Of a stretch of 64,000 bases of DNA, positions 26,156 to 38,900 are shown one piece after another. The position numbers and the translations under genes are program-made. Each line of letters opens with the position of its first letter. Position 1 is the stretch's first letter. Source of the stretch: Vanessa cardui (taxonomy: Eukaryota; Arthropoda; Insecta; Lepidoptera; Nymphalidae). The stretch is from positions 14,324,501 through 14,388,500 of the forward strand of contig NC_061124.1 in assembly GCF_905220365.1 (NCBI RefSeq), read 5' to 3'. Below the pieces are notes generated by a model. The model had not been told where the DNA came from and did not search any database. It saw nothing but the letters and a program-made list of their open reading frames with translations.

Positions 26156-26856
26156 TCGAACCTACCTACCTACTTTTGTACAGTTTAATATATCACGCGT
26201 AGTTTGATAGTCCATCTTCCAGAAATCTGCTGAGGCAGTTGCACCAGCAAATGCCACAAAAATGTCTATTTAATCATAAATCTCTATATCTATTTAGCTA
26301 GCATAGATGAAACTCCTAATATTTCTCATTAATAGGAGGGAATCTTCGCCCTCTGAGGGTTAGCATAATAATCTGCTATTACTATATATTTACGTCAATA
26401 CCTTTGCATTGAACTCATTATGTATGTGTAACCTCCGGCCATCATTAATTTAAGCTCGAAGCCACAAAGGCGATCAGTTTGTAAATATTTAATAGCTCCT
26501 TTGTCACAATGCCGGCAAATTTAATACTTCACTCTCGTGTTCATATATAATATGAGCTCATGGCTTCGACCTTCCCTCTTGCTATGTGCAGATAGTGTGA
26601 AATATACCTAGTACCTAGTATATTATTAGAAGAAAATTAAAATAACAAATATCAACACTGTGACCGGAAATATATATATTAAAAGGATAGTAACAACGCC
26701 TCGAATTAATGAAGAATGAATGAAGAAATCACAAACATTTTTTTAAGTTTTAGATTGGATCCATTCTCCGACTTTTTCAGTATTGACGCTTCACAAAAAT
26801 AAATATAAAAATATGATTATATATAGGTATGTATAATAAGAATAAATATATTATGA
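26156..26856. other. Intergenic, nothing recognised
   Basis: AT-rich spacer without repeats I can name. Confidence 0.5.
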
Positions 26857-27150
26857 AGAGTCGAGATGGCCCAGTGGCTAGAACGCGTGCATCTTAACCG
26901 ATGGTTGCGGGTTCAAACCCAGGCAAGCACCGCTGATTCAAGTGCTTAATTTGTCTTTATAATTCATCTCGTGCTCAGCGATGAAGGAAACCTGCATGTG
27001 ACAAATTTCATAGAAATTCTGCCACATGTGTATTCCACCAACCCGCATTGGAACAGCGTGGTGGAATATGTTCCAAACCTTCTCCTCAAAGGGAGAGGAG
27101 GCCCTTAGCCCAGCAGTGGGAATTTACAGGCTGTTGTTGTTTGTTTGTTT
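26857..27150 (+). mobile_element. SINE-A, copy 9 (GTT subfamily)
   Basis: Full length, low divergence, (GTT)n/(GTTT)n tail. Confidence 0.82.
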
Positions 27151-27221
27151 ATATTATGCTTATATCCGATACAGGCTCTTTAGAACATATTTAAAAGGTG
27201 AAAAGTATTTTGGTAATAATC

Positions 27222-27450
27222 ATCATCCTCCTGCCCTTATCCCAATTTTATTTGGGGTCGGCGTACCATGTCTTCTTCTTCCGTACTTCTCCGTCAGACG
27301 TCATCTCACAAGTAACATTCTTTCTGACCATATCATCCATCCATCGTTTCTTTGGCTGTCCTCTACATCCATCCACATCAATGCTCAACGCCTTCCTCAC
27401 AATATGTCCCTCATTCCTCCGCATTTCATTTTCGCATTGTGAAGTATTTT
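27222..27450 (-). mobile_element. RTE-like LINE 3' fragment
   Basis: Same family and orientation as the 9335-9490 fragment and slightly longer at the coding end (reaches Arg-Arg-Asn-Glu). Confidence 0.65.
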
Positions 27451-28040
27451 GGTAATATAAACCTTAAATCGTGCTGTTTTCTCATTATAGTGATATTGTA
27501 GCAATAAAGCATGCTAGTTTGTAAATAATTGACAATGACACTATTAATACATAACACATTTTTTACTAATTTTCAAAATTTTCCATATTTGGAAGAGTCG
27601 CTTATTTCTCGAACAAGAACCGTCGAAAATAAATCGGTGAGATGCTATTATGTTTCACCAACTTTTGTATACAATTATTATAATAACAATATGTTTATTT
27701 AAAACTGTCACAAGCCAATATTTTTTTAAAAAGAACTATATAACGTGCAATTATAAGAACTGTTAGTCATTTTTATATAACATATACAAACAATTTTAGT
27801 TATATATGTTTTTATAGAATCACTAATATATCTATTCGTCCCGCCAGAAAACCGTCGAGCTTGTCCTAGGAATAGCCGGAGGGTTCAGAATAAATCCTTC
27901 GCCTTTAACATTATTAGACGGCCTGTATACCTTTGAACTATTGAACGTTTTGTCTTTGAGGATTCCTCGTAATACTTTATTTCACTGGCGAATATACGTA
28001 GTATTAATATAGTATAAGTCAAATGCGCATTATTTCGTAA
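27451..28040. other. Intergenic, nothing recognised
   Basis: AT-rich; a GC-richer patch near 27840-27890 has no clear identity. Confidence 0.5.
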
Positions 28041-28302
28041 CAACAATAACAACAGCCTGTAAATTTCCCACTGCTGGACCTCCTCACCCTTCAAGGAGAA
28101 GGTTTGGAACATATTCCACCATGATCTTCCAATGCGGCTTGGCGGAATACACAAGTGGCAAAATTTCTATGAAATTTGACACATGCATGTTTCCTCACGG
28201 TAAACACAAATTAAGCACATGACTATTCGGTGGTGCTAGCCTGTCAATCCCAATCATGGGTTAAGATGCGCGCGTTCTAGCCACTGGGCCATCTCGACTC
28301 AT
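28041..28302 (-). mobile_element. SINE-A, copy 10 (GTT subfamily)
   Basis: Nearly full length with a deletion in the middle; the tail reads AAC on the plus strand. Confidence 0.78.
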
Positions 28303-28869
28303 TTATCTAGTTATTTCTACAAAATTATCTCTATACCTAAATACTTTACAGCCCTTTGGTAAAGGACAACCTTCATTAGCATTCATCTCTTTTCCTCAGG
28401 CCTCTCTCTCACACATAAGACAAAACAAATCATTAATCATCATGATCAGGTGAGACTAGACAAGAAATCCATCAAAACAATAAAGGATTAAATACAAGGA
28501 GCGACATAAATTAACATTTATTCCGTTCAAACTGAACCTTATTATGAACGTCATAAGATCCTCTTCCGAAGTTAATTTTTGTTGTATTTAATAATTATGA
28601 AGATGTTATTGAAACCTAAGGTTAGTCCAACTTTATATCCGCTTCCATAATCTTTCTCCTTCGTTTGTTTTAAAGGTGACAGTTTACAAAGAGTAATCAA
28701 GATAAATTAAATAAGAAAAACAAACATTGTTGATACCTATCTGTTAGTTTTAATCTATATTTTATATTTTGTATTAGGGTATTGTCACAAGTTCCCAAAG
28801 TACGTGAAAAATTTCATTTTAATCAATTGGATGGAAATTAATTAAAATTTTGCTTATAAACTTTGCTTT
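28303..28869. other. Intergenic, nothing recognised
   Basis: AT-rich spacer between SINE-A and SINE-B. Confidence 0.5.
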
Positions 28870-29100
28870 GACGACCTCCGTGGTCGAGAGGTGTGTACAC
28901 CGGTTTTCATTGACCACTCCGAGGTCCCAGGTTCGATTCCCGGTCGAGTCGATGTAGATTAGCATTAGTTTGTTCTATGTCGTCTTGTATATGGGTGTTT
29001 GTGGTACCTTCATTACTTCTGATTTCCATAACACAAGTCTTTTAGCTTCTTATATTGGGATCAGAGTAATGTATGTGATGTCGCATATTTATTTATTTAT
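28870..29100 (+). mobile_element. SINE-B, copy 2, best preserved
   Basis: Head 'gacgacctccgtggtcg', B box 'ggttcgattcc', body ending 'gtaatgtatgtgatg' and an ATTT-repeat tail. Confidence 0.75.
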
Positions 29101-29857
29101 TAAATTCTTGTCCATATTAACAGGCGAAGTTAAATGGAAGCTATTATAGAATATGCATTCCAATCGTAAATAATAGTAATGTAACATAAAGTAACAGCCT
29201 GTTAATATTTCATTGGATTAGAATTTTGAAATAACACTACAGACTCGATTATAAACAGCTCGGTCTTATCATTCAGAATCCCGCGAAAACTAATAGCATC
29301 AAGGAAGACTCAAAGACATGTTACCTTTTTATAATAATGTTAAGACCTTCCTGATTTGTATGGATAAACCGCAGTTTTTGGTTAAAATTCACGCGTATTT
29401 TCAGGAATTATAATGAACTAACAAATATGATAAAACAATAAGATATACGATAAATTTTCTAAATTAAACTTAATGCTTAAATAGATTTATAAGGGAAGTA
29501 ATGTAATGTAAAAAATTGCGTAAGGTCTGACAAGTGACCTTTTTTATATTTCTTCCATTTGGAATGATAAATAATAATGAAATATCTCATAAATAATATT
29601 ACAATTTTATATATTTTTACTAATATGAATACTAAAATAGGTTATAAAAATAGTTTTTATATAAGGAAGTAAAAATAAGGAAATTCTTCCAATCACAACG
29701 GGCTATCTCTACAACACGCTATAAATAGCTATTTTAATATCCTTTAATAAAAAATACTTGTTTACATAGGCGACCTTACAGATAAAGAAGTGAATACTGT
29801 TTAAGATAATTTCCTATTAAGGAGTGTGTTACGTCAAGTCACATTGCATTGAAACCG
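29101..29857. other. Upstream region of the peptide gene
   Basis: AT-rich. A short SINE-A tail remnant lies near 29190. The promoter is presumably close to 29820-29890. Confidence 0.45.
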
Positions 29858-29867
29858 GCGCATGCGC
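29858..29867. promoter_or_regulatory. GCGCATGCGC palindrome upstream of the peptide gene
   Basis: A perfect 10-bp GC palindrome 24 nt before the start codon, in otherwise AT-rich DNA. It equals the core of the NRF-1 (Drosophila Ewg) binding consensus. Binding and promoter function are inferred only. No convincing TATA box is seen close by, and the transcription start is unknown. Confidence 0.35.
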
Positions 29868-29891
29868 AGACGTCTGGCAGTCGTTTTCAAA

Positions 29892-29952
29892 ATGAAGTAT
29901 TTTATGTTAGTTTTTGTTGTGTGTGGAGTCGTTTGCGGAAATGAGGAAGATT
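29892..29952 (+). CDS. Peptide gene exon 1 (signal peptide)
   Basis: Encodes 20 residues plus one base (phase 1): the signal peptide and the acidic start of the mature protein (Asn-Glu-Glu-Asp). The donor is GTAAGT, a perfect consensus. The ATG lies 24 nt past the GC-rich palindrome at 29858-29867. Confidence 0.85.
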
Positions 29953-32900
29953 GTAAGTAATTATTTTACTGTTAAATTGTGTTTATCAAATATTTACTTT
30001 GATTTATTGTATCATCCGGCTTTTCTGTTATCAATGTGTTATCGATACGGCACTGTAAAGAAAAATATGTTGAAACGACTGTTTGTTTTGGATATAAACA
30101 TATCAAATACATCTATAGTATAATATAATAGGAATGAAAAATCTCTTTTGATTTAAAAATATAAACACTTTTAACACTGACCTAATAAATCCTGTATATA
30201 ATACGAAAAAAAAAAAATAAGCAGTTATTGAGCAAAACATTTAAAAGGCATTTATTTAAGTAAATATTCTCGAAATAATATTGAATATTAGTGAATTCTC
30301 AATGAAATGGAAACTCTTTAAAATCAAACGGTATACTGGCTAAATTGTAATCGGCGTACACTTGAGAAAGCGCGCGAATACGCAACAGTGTGCATTGGTC
30401 CATAGTAATTAGATCGCACGAAGTAGCGCGTCCGCTCGAGCACATGCGTTTCTGCGCGCTACTTTTTGCGCTACTGTCCACTTTGACATAGAGAACCAGA
30501 GCTTAAGCATTAATGATTAGGAATACTTAAATTGAAACTCCAGAGATATATAGAGCTAAGGTAATTGCTTAGTTTTTATCCTTTTCTTCTGTTAAAACAT
30601 ATTATTTATTTATTTTTCCCCTATAAGTTAACTTAAATTGGAAAGTACCAACATCAAATTCGCTACCACTGTTTCAGTTATGAATCATTAGTAAAAACAT
30701 GAAAACTATTAAAAATATATATACATTCATAATATTATAAATATTACTATCTTTAAAGTGCCAGTAGACCATATTCCTTTAAGCGAAGCCATAGGACACA
30801 ATGCAGTATAATTTATATAGTATTGTAATGGGGCATAGTTTTATTTCGCGCGTTCATTAACGATTTTGCACATAAATTTTTCTTTCATGCGTTGTTTTCA
30901 TAAATGACATCAGAATATGCGTAATATTTTTGAATTTAAATTTAACCACTGTTTTAAATATGCTAAAATAATACTACAATTATGTAAAAAAATATGTTAT
31001 TTATCTGAATAGTATGTCTGATACATATCAGTTCTTCTGGATATTAGACTGTTATCTTATAAGAGAAGAGGGATAATAACAGAGTGCAACCTGTAATTAT
31101 ATGAATTCATTGAGGTGGACAATATAAAAAAGACGTATTCTACTGCAGACGAATGCTCAAAATTGAATCTTACATTGTTACATTAATGTCGAATTTCCCA
31201 AGACAGGGATGTATCCTATATTACCAGATAATAGTAACGTTTTTATATTGAATTTAGTCAGATTTAAAGGTGACGAAACATAAAAACAGCGCATTGTGTT
31301 TCTAATATGAGTTATATCAGTTAAATTGCTAACACTAACCAAACTTAATATATTTTATGCTATCGTAATAATATTAATCGTAAAATTGATTTTTATGTAG
31401 ATCTAAACGATTATTTATATTAATTTTTAAATGCATATTTATCTGTACTAAAATAGTGTTTTGTTGGAAGTCGGTTTTTCTTTTTGTTAAAATTTTTATT
31501 TATTTTGTTTTTAATCAAATGAGTAAAAAAAAAGCACTCGATGTTAGGGCTATCTGTAATGTATAAAATATCTATCACCCACTCAAGTTCCTATAGTTGG
31601 TAGCGCATTGGAAATAGCACGATACTTAACATTTACGCCAGTGGCTTTGGGCGAAGATCACTTACTGTGTTAATAATTGTGGCAACCGATTTGTTCCTCG
31701 AATAAAAAAAAGCTGACGGAAAAATATGGACGGCCAAACAGACAGACAGACATGACAAATCTATAAGGGTTCCGTTCTTTGTCATTTGACTATGTAAATC
31801 TTTAAAATGCCTCATCCAGTACACATAACATTTAAAATCAGAAGATGCAGCGCCTTTGGAGGATCGTGACCATAACGTAACGTCAGTAAGCAGAAAACAT
31901 CTGCCGACGTTTTCGCTTGTGTAATGAAATCGTCTTTACGTCACTCTGCCAGTAAAAACTTCTTATTTAACATTTATTTTTGCCTTCATTCATATGTTAT
32001 ATCACATCACTGAAAATATAGAGTATTAAACAGGGAAACGAACGTGAAATTTTAGAATCCTATCCCAATATAATATGACAACTCGTTGGTCTAAGGATTA
32101 AGAAATTGTGGACGTCACAGGACATACAGGAGATAAGACTGATCGATTGTATGTATGGATAGAATGATGGTTAAATATTATTAATAATGGTAATTTTTTA
32201 AAGGGAAAATAAATTGAAGAACGTTACAAGAATATTTCGTTAGTAGCGCCACAGTAGTATACACAAGCTAACCCAATATACCATCTATGAGACGGTTTGG
32301 ATACCGTTGCCTTTCAGTGGGTATGCCAGGAGGCTGGCCAGGCTTCTTCTCACCAGGCTTTTTAGGTACCAGCGATTCAAATACCTGGCCCAACTTTAGG
32401 GAAATGATTAAGAAAGTTATTCCAGCAAGCATAAAAAATTACTCAAGTACCGAATTAGATTGACCTCTCCTTTCAATTTCAATCTTTCGAAAATATTTGT
32501 CTCCAACTATTATAAAAGCAAATTTTACATAATTAGGATTAATTTCACGTACCCTCACCTTGTTATGACATTAGTATGTTAAAAGACAAATGCTCGCTGA
32601 GCTCATCACGGAATCTTTACAACTAAAATCCTTACAAAATTCTAGCGCATTTCCTTTGATAGCCTAATTTGATATTCGGCGCATGTAGCACTTGGATTTT
32701 AGGGGCATCAAACGTGAATGTATTAAAACGGTGTAAAATTTTATATGAAAAATCAATGAATTACGTAAATTTGATACAGTTCGATATGTTAAGCTTGAGA
32801 AAGTTTTGGCAATAAATAAAAATTTTAACAAAAAGAATAACCAACTTCAAACAAAACACTATTTTAAAACAAATGAATATGCACTAAATAAAAAGTAATA

Positions 32901-35900
32901 AAAATAATTTCATATTCAATATATTTCTAGAGTCCTCCTAAGTAAAATGAAATGAAAAATATTAGAATACTTAAAAGTCGATTTACGATTCTATAATGTA
33001 GTTATAGTAATTGTTATATTTGAAGCTAGTGTCAGCCACGGGCACGCGCCTAAACTATCACAAGAATGAAGCGATACGAGCCCCTTGATTGACCCAGTAT
33101 ATTATAGAATAAACGGTAATTTGTAAAAAAACATATTTCTTAAAGTATTATCGTATTGTTTTGTAAATAGATATACTTCGTAAGGTTTTCTTGACTTCAA
33201 AGAGGATGAGTTTATTTTTTATACTAAGTAATAATTAAATGAAAGATACAATGAAATAAACAAATAAATTAATGATAAGAAACAAAATTGTTGTTTATAA
33301 TCCGTTTGAGTCAACCAGAGATAAAATGCGACTGGAACGTTTTTTCCTTACGTGAAGATTTCTGGCGAACCACTCTACTGTAAGCCACGTAAAAGATTGG
33401 ATCCAAAATATTGTTATGTTTGTTCTTCGATATCAAATATACTATGTTACATTAGACCTACAATGTTACTTTACGGTAAAGTTTTCAAATTTGAGGAAGG
33501 TTTATGATAGTAAAAATGTCCTTTACCAGCATTATATTAAATCGATTTTATTTTTTCAGAACTTCACAAAACATATTAAGATAGTAAATATTTTAACAGT
33601 ATAATCAAAGATAATTTTTATAACCTTGATGGGGAAGTTATTGATAATATACCTCCAAACCGTAATTGTATACATATTGTATTACAAACAATAACTACAC
33701 AAATATGACCTCATAAGTTGCGTTTAATTGCATCCTTTACTAGCTAAGCTTATAATACCGAGGCCCTTGATTTCATTTCCTAGTCGGTCAAAGTCTCAAA
33801 AGCAGCTCGAAGCTTAGTAGTTGTCAATGTTAACACTTTCTTATAATTGATATTGAAAGGTTCATTATAAAGCATGTTTCTGGTGATTTGAATTATATGC
33901 TCTCCATTATACAATTGAAAAATAATTTAATGATCTGAGATGGCCCAACGATTAGAACGCATGCATTTTAGCCGATGCGGGTTCAAAACCAGGCAAACAC
34001 CACTGAATATTCATGTGCTTAATTTGTGTTTATAATTCATCTCGTACTCGGCGGTGTAGGAAAACATCGCGAGGCAACCAGTATGTGTCTTATTTCATAG
34101 AAATTCTGTGATACGTGTATTTCACCAACCCGCATTGGAACAGCGTGGTGGAATATTTTCCAAATCATCTCCTCTAAGGAAGAGGAGGCCTTAGCCCAGC
34201 AGAGGGAAATTTACAGGCTGTTGTTGCTGTTCAATGTTATGCATAGAGTATGTGAGATATGTCATATACAGTTAGTTAGACTGTCTGAAGACGTCACCAT
34301 GGCTTGGCATATTGCTCGCTTAGACTTGAACCAAATAATGTATCACTTCCCACTTAACTGTAAAAGCTTGGCCTGCATATATTGAATTATTTTAATAAGG
34401 ATAACGATCATCATCCAATTCTTCGTCAGTCAATTGAGTTCATGCTCCATCAACATCATCAATTTCCGTTCTAAAAACAAGTCTACAGCGATTCTGAACT
34501 TAATGTCACTTAATATAAGATACAGTTTTCTGTGTTTCTGATGCGAAATATTTTGTGCTGTCAATTGCGATAAGTACTCTAACATTGTGTTTTATGAGAT
34601 AATACTTTTGAAAAATGTGTTACTTTGTTTAACATATGGGTACAGTCGACTTCAAATAAATGTACAGGTTTATATAATTTTCATATTACATCAAGCAGAA
34701 TTTTGAATTTATCGGTATGCATAGGGTGCCATTCTCGATAGGACTACCACAATCCAGTTAAGTTGGTAAAGTCTGTGAGAACTTAAAATAATTGTTAGAA
34801 ATTCCTTACCTTTAAGACCCAACCTTGGCCGAAAATGTTGGCCAAAACACAACAATACCAACACTGAGTAGTGTTGTTTGATGGTATCTAATAAGTGGGC
34901 AGACTCAACCTAGGTATAGGTTTAGGTATAAAGAACTTTAGTATCAACAAAGACATACAGTCACTTATGTGTATAAATTGAAGTAGTAACGAACAATTCG
35001 TCGTCGTTACTATTCTATGTATAACTATTACGGAATAATAAAGTTTTACATAAAAAATGCAAGCAAAAACAAATACAATATTGTTCAGTTCTGTCCCAAT
35101 GTTTATGATGAGCCGAGCCATGATGGCCCAGTGGTTAAAACGGATGCATCTCAACAGATGATTGCGGGTTCAAACCCAGGCTAGCACCACTAAATATTCA
35201 TGTTTTATTTGTGTTTATAATGTATCTCGTGCTCGGCGGTGAAAGAAAACACCGTGATGAAACCTGCAAGTGTCTAATTTCATAGAAATTCTGACAAATG
35301 TGTATTCAATGAACCTGCATTGGAACAGTGTGGTGGAATATGTTCCAAACGTTTAAAACGCCGCATCCATTTTAGGTCACACAAAAGAGGTGAGTATCAA
35401 AATACGGAAATAATGAAGCTCAAAATAACATCCGAAAGCTATCCTTTCACGTTCATGCTATTCAAATGATTTAAGATAACTCATAAAAATCATAAACCAG
35501 CATTATGATAGGCCCTACTGCGTCCGTACCGTCTTCTCACGTAATAATGTAACATCACGTCCTAATTTAACTTAACAAATTCTTAATAATGATTATGGTC
35601 GTAATTACACTGACCTTTAATTATATTAAATAAATACATAATTATTGGAAAACATCACAAACATTAATCTGATCCCAATGTAAGCAGCTAAAGTACTTTT
35701 GTTATGGAAAATCAGAAGTAACGATGGTACCAAAAATACCCAGACTCAAGACAACATATAAAAGTAATGAACTTTTTCTACATCAGATTCAAACCCGGGA
35801 CCTCAAAGTAACTCATAACCTTGAAAACTATACATAAAAAAATATACATACTATTCAAACTCGACTGAAACTTGACATGACGTAACACGTTTTTCTCTCA

Positions 35901-38900
35901 AAAAAATTTAAGTCTCTCCATAAATGACCCGATTTTAAAATCCAGCAAGACTCACGTCGCATGTCATTTTTACAAAATATATGTTAATATAAGCTATGCA
36001 GATGACATACCTAACGCCTGCCTCCCTCCTCCTGTCAAACAGGGACGCAGCTGCGGACGGAAACTTGTACAATATAACGTGAATAAAAGTGAATATTAAG
36101 GCTGCTAAATTAGTGACAGTATTGTATTTGACGATCTCCGTGGTCGGTTTTCATGGGTACTCCAGGGTTCGATTCCCGGCCGAGTCGATTTAGAAAACAT
36201 TCATTAGTTTTCTATATATATTGGGTCTGGGTGTTCGTGGTACCGTCCTTATTTATGATTTTCCACAACACAAGTGCTTTAGCTACTTACATTGAGATCA
36301 GAGTAATGTATGTGTTGTCCAATGTTTATTTATTTGTCCAACGATTGCCATATCTACAATTTTTAACTTGTATCAGTAACGAGTCTTTAAATTTCACTTT
36401 GTCCTTGGTATTTATATATAAAAAATTGTTCGTTTGGTTTGCAGGTCCATATATCAGACCTATATAGAAAGGGAACGTAAGCCTTTGAGGTATAATGTTT
36501 TGCCTCGCAGGTGTTTAGGGCAAATTGCCAAAGTTTCTATACGAGTAAACTGTTTTGGGTGATTAGTATTATTACAGTAGACACAACTATAATAATACTG
36601 CGTTTTTTGCCTATTAAGGTTGGTCGATTCTCGAGCTATAAATTGCAAAAATATATCTTTTCTAACAATCTGTTTACAGTTCAAAGCATAATATAAACTA
36701 TAGGAACATTGTATTAGTAACCGGATTTATTATCTAGTAACGATTTGAATCTAACTTGTCCGAAAATAAAATTATTATATATTAAAAGAGCTGGGATGGC
36801 CCAGTCAGAGCTGAGATGGTCCAGTGGTTAGAGTGCATCTTAACCGAAGATTGCGGGTTCAAACCCAGGCAAGCACCACTATATATGTGCTTAATTTGTG
36901 TTTATAATTCATCTCGTCCTCGGCGGTTAAGGAAAACATCGTGAGGAAACCTGCATGTGTCTAATTTCATCGAAATTCTGCTACATGTGCATTCCACCAA
37001 CCCGCATTGGAACAGCGTGGTGAAATATGTTCCAAACCCTTAATGGAAGAGGGGGCCACCTCAGCAGTGGGAAATTTACAGGGTGTTACTTTACTTTACT
37101 TTACTATTATTCAAAAGAAAGTCATACTCAAATGTGTTTTTCATAACAAATAATATTATAATCAGGTTATTCAACCCACTACTGTGCTTACTTTAAATAA
37201 TCAACAATAAAATATGTCAATGACTAATTTTATGCTTATATTTTACTTGTTTAACTATTATTTATATATATGTATTTATAAAATTTTCCAGTACCACTAA
37301 ATCATTCAATTTGAAAAAGATTGTACCAATAACTTATTTTGCAACCAGATCTATTAAAACATATGTTAATTATAAAATAATAAACATAGGACTTTTTAAT
37401 ACCAAAGAATAACAAAAATATATTTCAAATTGTTTCAGTTAAAATAATAGATTCAATAGAGCAAGAAAAGCCGTGTGTGGAAATGGGCGGTATTTGCACG
37501 GTAGCAGCTGACTGCCCGAAGGGTCACCTCGCTGAGAAACAGGGACTTTGTCCAAATCAACGCAAACAAGGAATCGACTGCTGCCATGGAAGTAAGTTAT
37601 CACAATCAATATATTCATCGTAAGATGACAAAATTCGTTAGATAACAATCTCTCCCGTCAAATTGTAATCTAACGAAATATTATGAACCGTGTAATATGA
37701 TTGCAATTTAACGCATTATTTTTCCCTATATTATGATCTATCGAAGTTAAACTGTTAGATTACAATCTGTTCTGCGTCAAAATGTCAACTGTCGAAAGCT
37801 CTTCCTGATTGGACGATGTTATTGTAAGAGCGACCAGTCTGTCGAGATTGTAATCTAACGAATTTTTGTAATCTCACGGTGACATATACTTTCACCAAAG
37901 TAAAGGATTCGGTCACGTACCTTGCAAATATTTGGACAAATGTCTCATGTATATGGTGATTTAAGGCTCCCAGTCTGAAGAGTGATTTTCGCAGAATGCT
38001 TGCCAGAAACATTTTTCTAGCATAAATATATATGTCCAACATAATATAACGTTGTAATATTTTTATTTTATTTTTTCTGTATGAGTTAATTTTAATCATG
38101 TTCTTAAGACTGTGCTGTGACAATGACATACATAGACGTACTAATATTTTAAAATCTAAATTACATATATAATAGGGAGGACAAATGGGTGAGTTAATTG
38201 ATCACCAATCCCCATAGACATTGGCGCCATAATTTTCTCAACCATTCCTTACATTGCCAATACGTGACAAACCTTGAAAATTAAGATATTATATCCCTAG
38301 TGCCTGTAGATACACTAAGTATAATACTCTTAATAATAATCCAATAAGAAGAACGAATGGGAACCTGATGATCAGTGATCACATTAGTGATTGCCATTCG
38401 TCCTTGAGGATTACCTCATAGACATTGGAACCTATGTTTAAACCATTACTTATATTGCCAATATACCACCAACCTTAGTACCTGCAGATAGACTACATTA
38501 TCAATTCGCTTGTGAAACTAAATAATTTTATTCATAAAAGAATGGAATATGAAGTAAATTTATTTAAAGACGGTGCTACACTTAGTTCAGAGTATCAGAG
38601 AAACAATTTGTTTGATCATATTGGTTTACGAAAATTTGTGTTTTGCACAAATATTACAAGCTACTGAACCAGAGTGGAACGTCATTGTCAATATTTACTT
38701 TATTTGATAATCTATACATACATATAAAAAAATTGGAGTGTCTGTTTGTAAAATGAAGATAACCGTTTTTTGATAAATGCATACGTATGTATACATGTTA
38801 CATATTCCAAAGTAACAATGTTTACAATTTTGGTTCTCTGTCTGTTTGTTTTGACTAATCTCTAGAACTGCTGAACTGATTTCGGTGGGACTTTCAATAG

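Larger units (their letters stand above)
29953..37438 (+). other. Intron 1 of the peptide gene (7.5 kb)
   Basis: A long AT-rich intron loaded with interspersed repeats: SINE-A at 33933, 35110 and 36787, SINE-B at 35625 and 36128, repeat D at 32815 and repeat C at 34740. A GC-richer island at 30300-30480 contains a 9-bp inverted repeat. The rest (30480-32810, 33171-33930, 34233-34740) shows no recognisable feature. Confidence 0.75.

Noticed and set aside
26857..26935. tRNA gene (A and B box, 'ggttcaaaccc')
   Set aside because: This and all similar hits are heads of SINE-A or SINE-B; they lack a proper acceptor stem and anticodon arm.
27026..27442. 138-codon ORF
   Set aside because: It runs through SINE-A copy 9 and into a LINE fragment on the opposite strand; an artefact of repeats.
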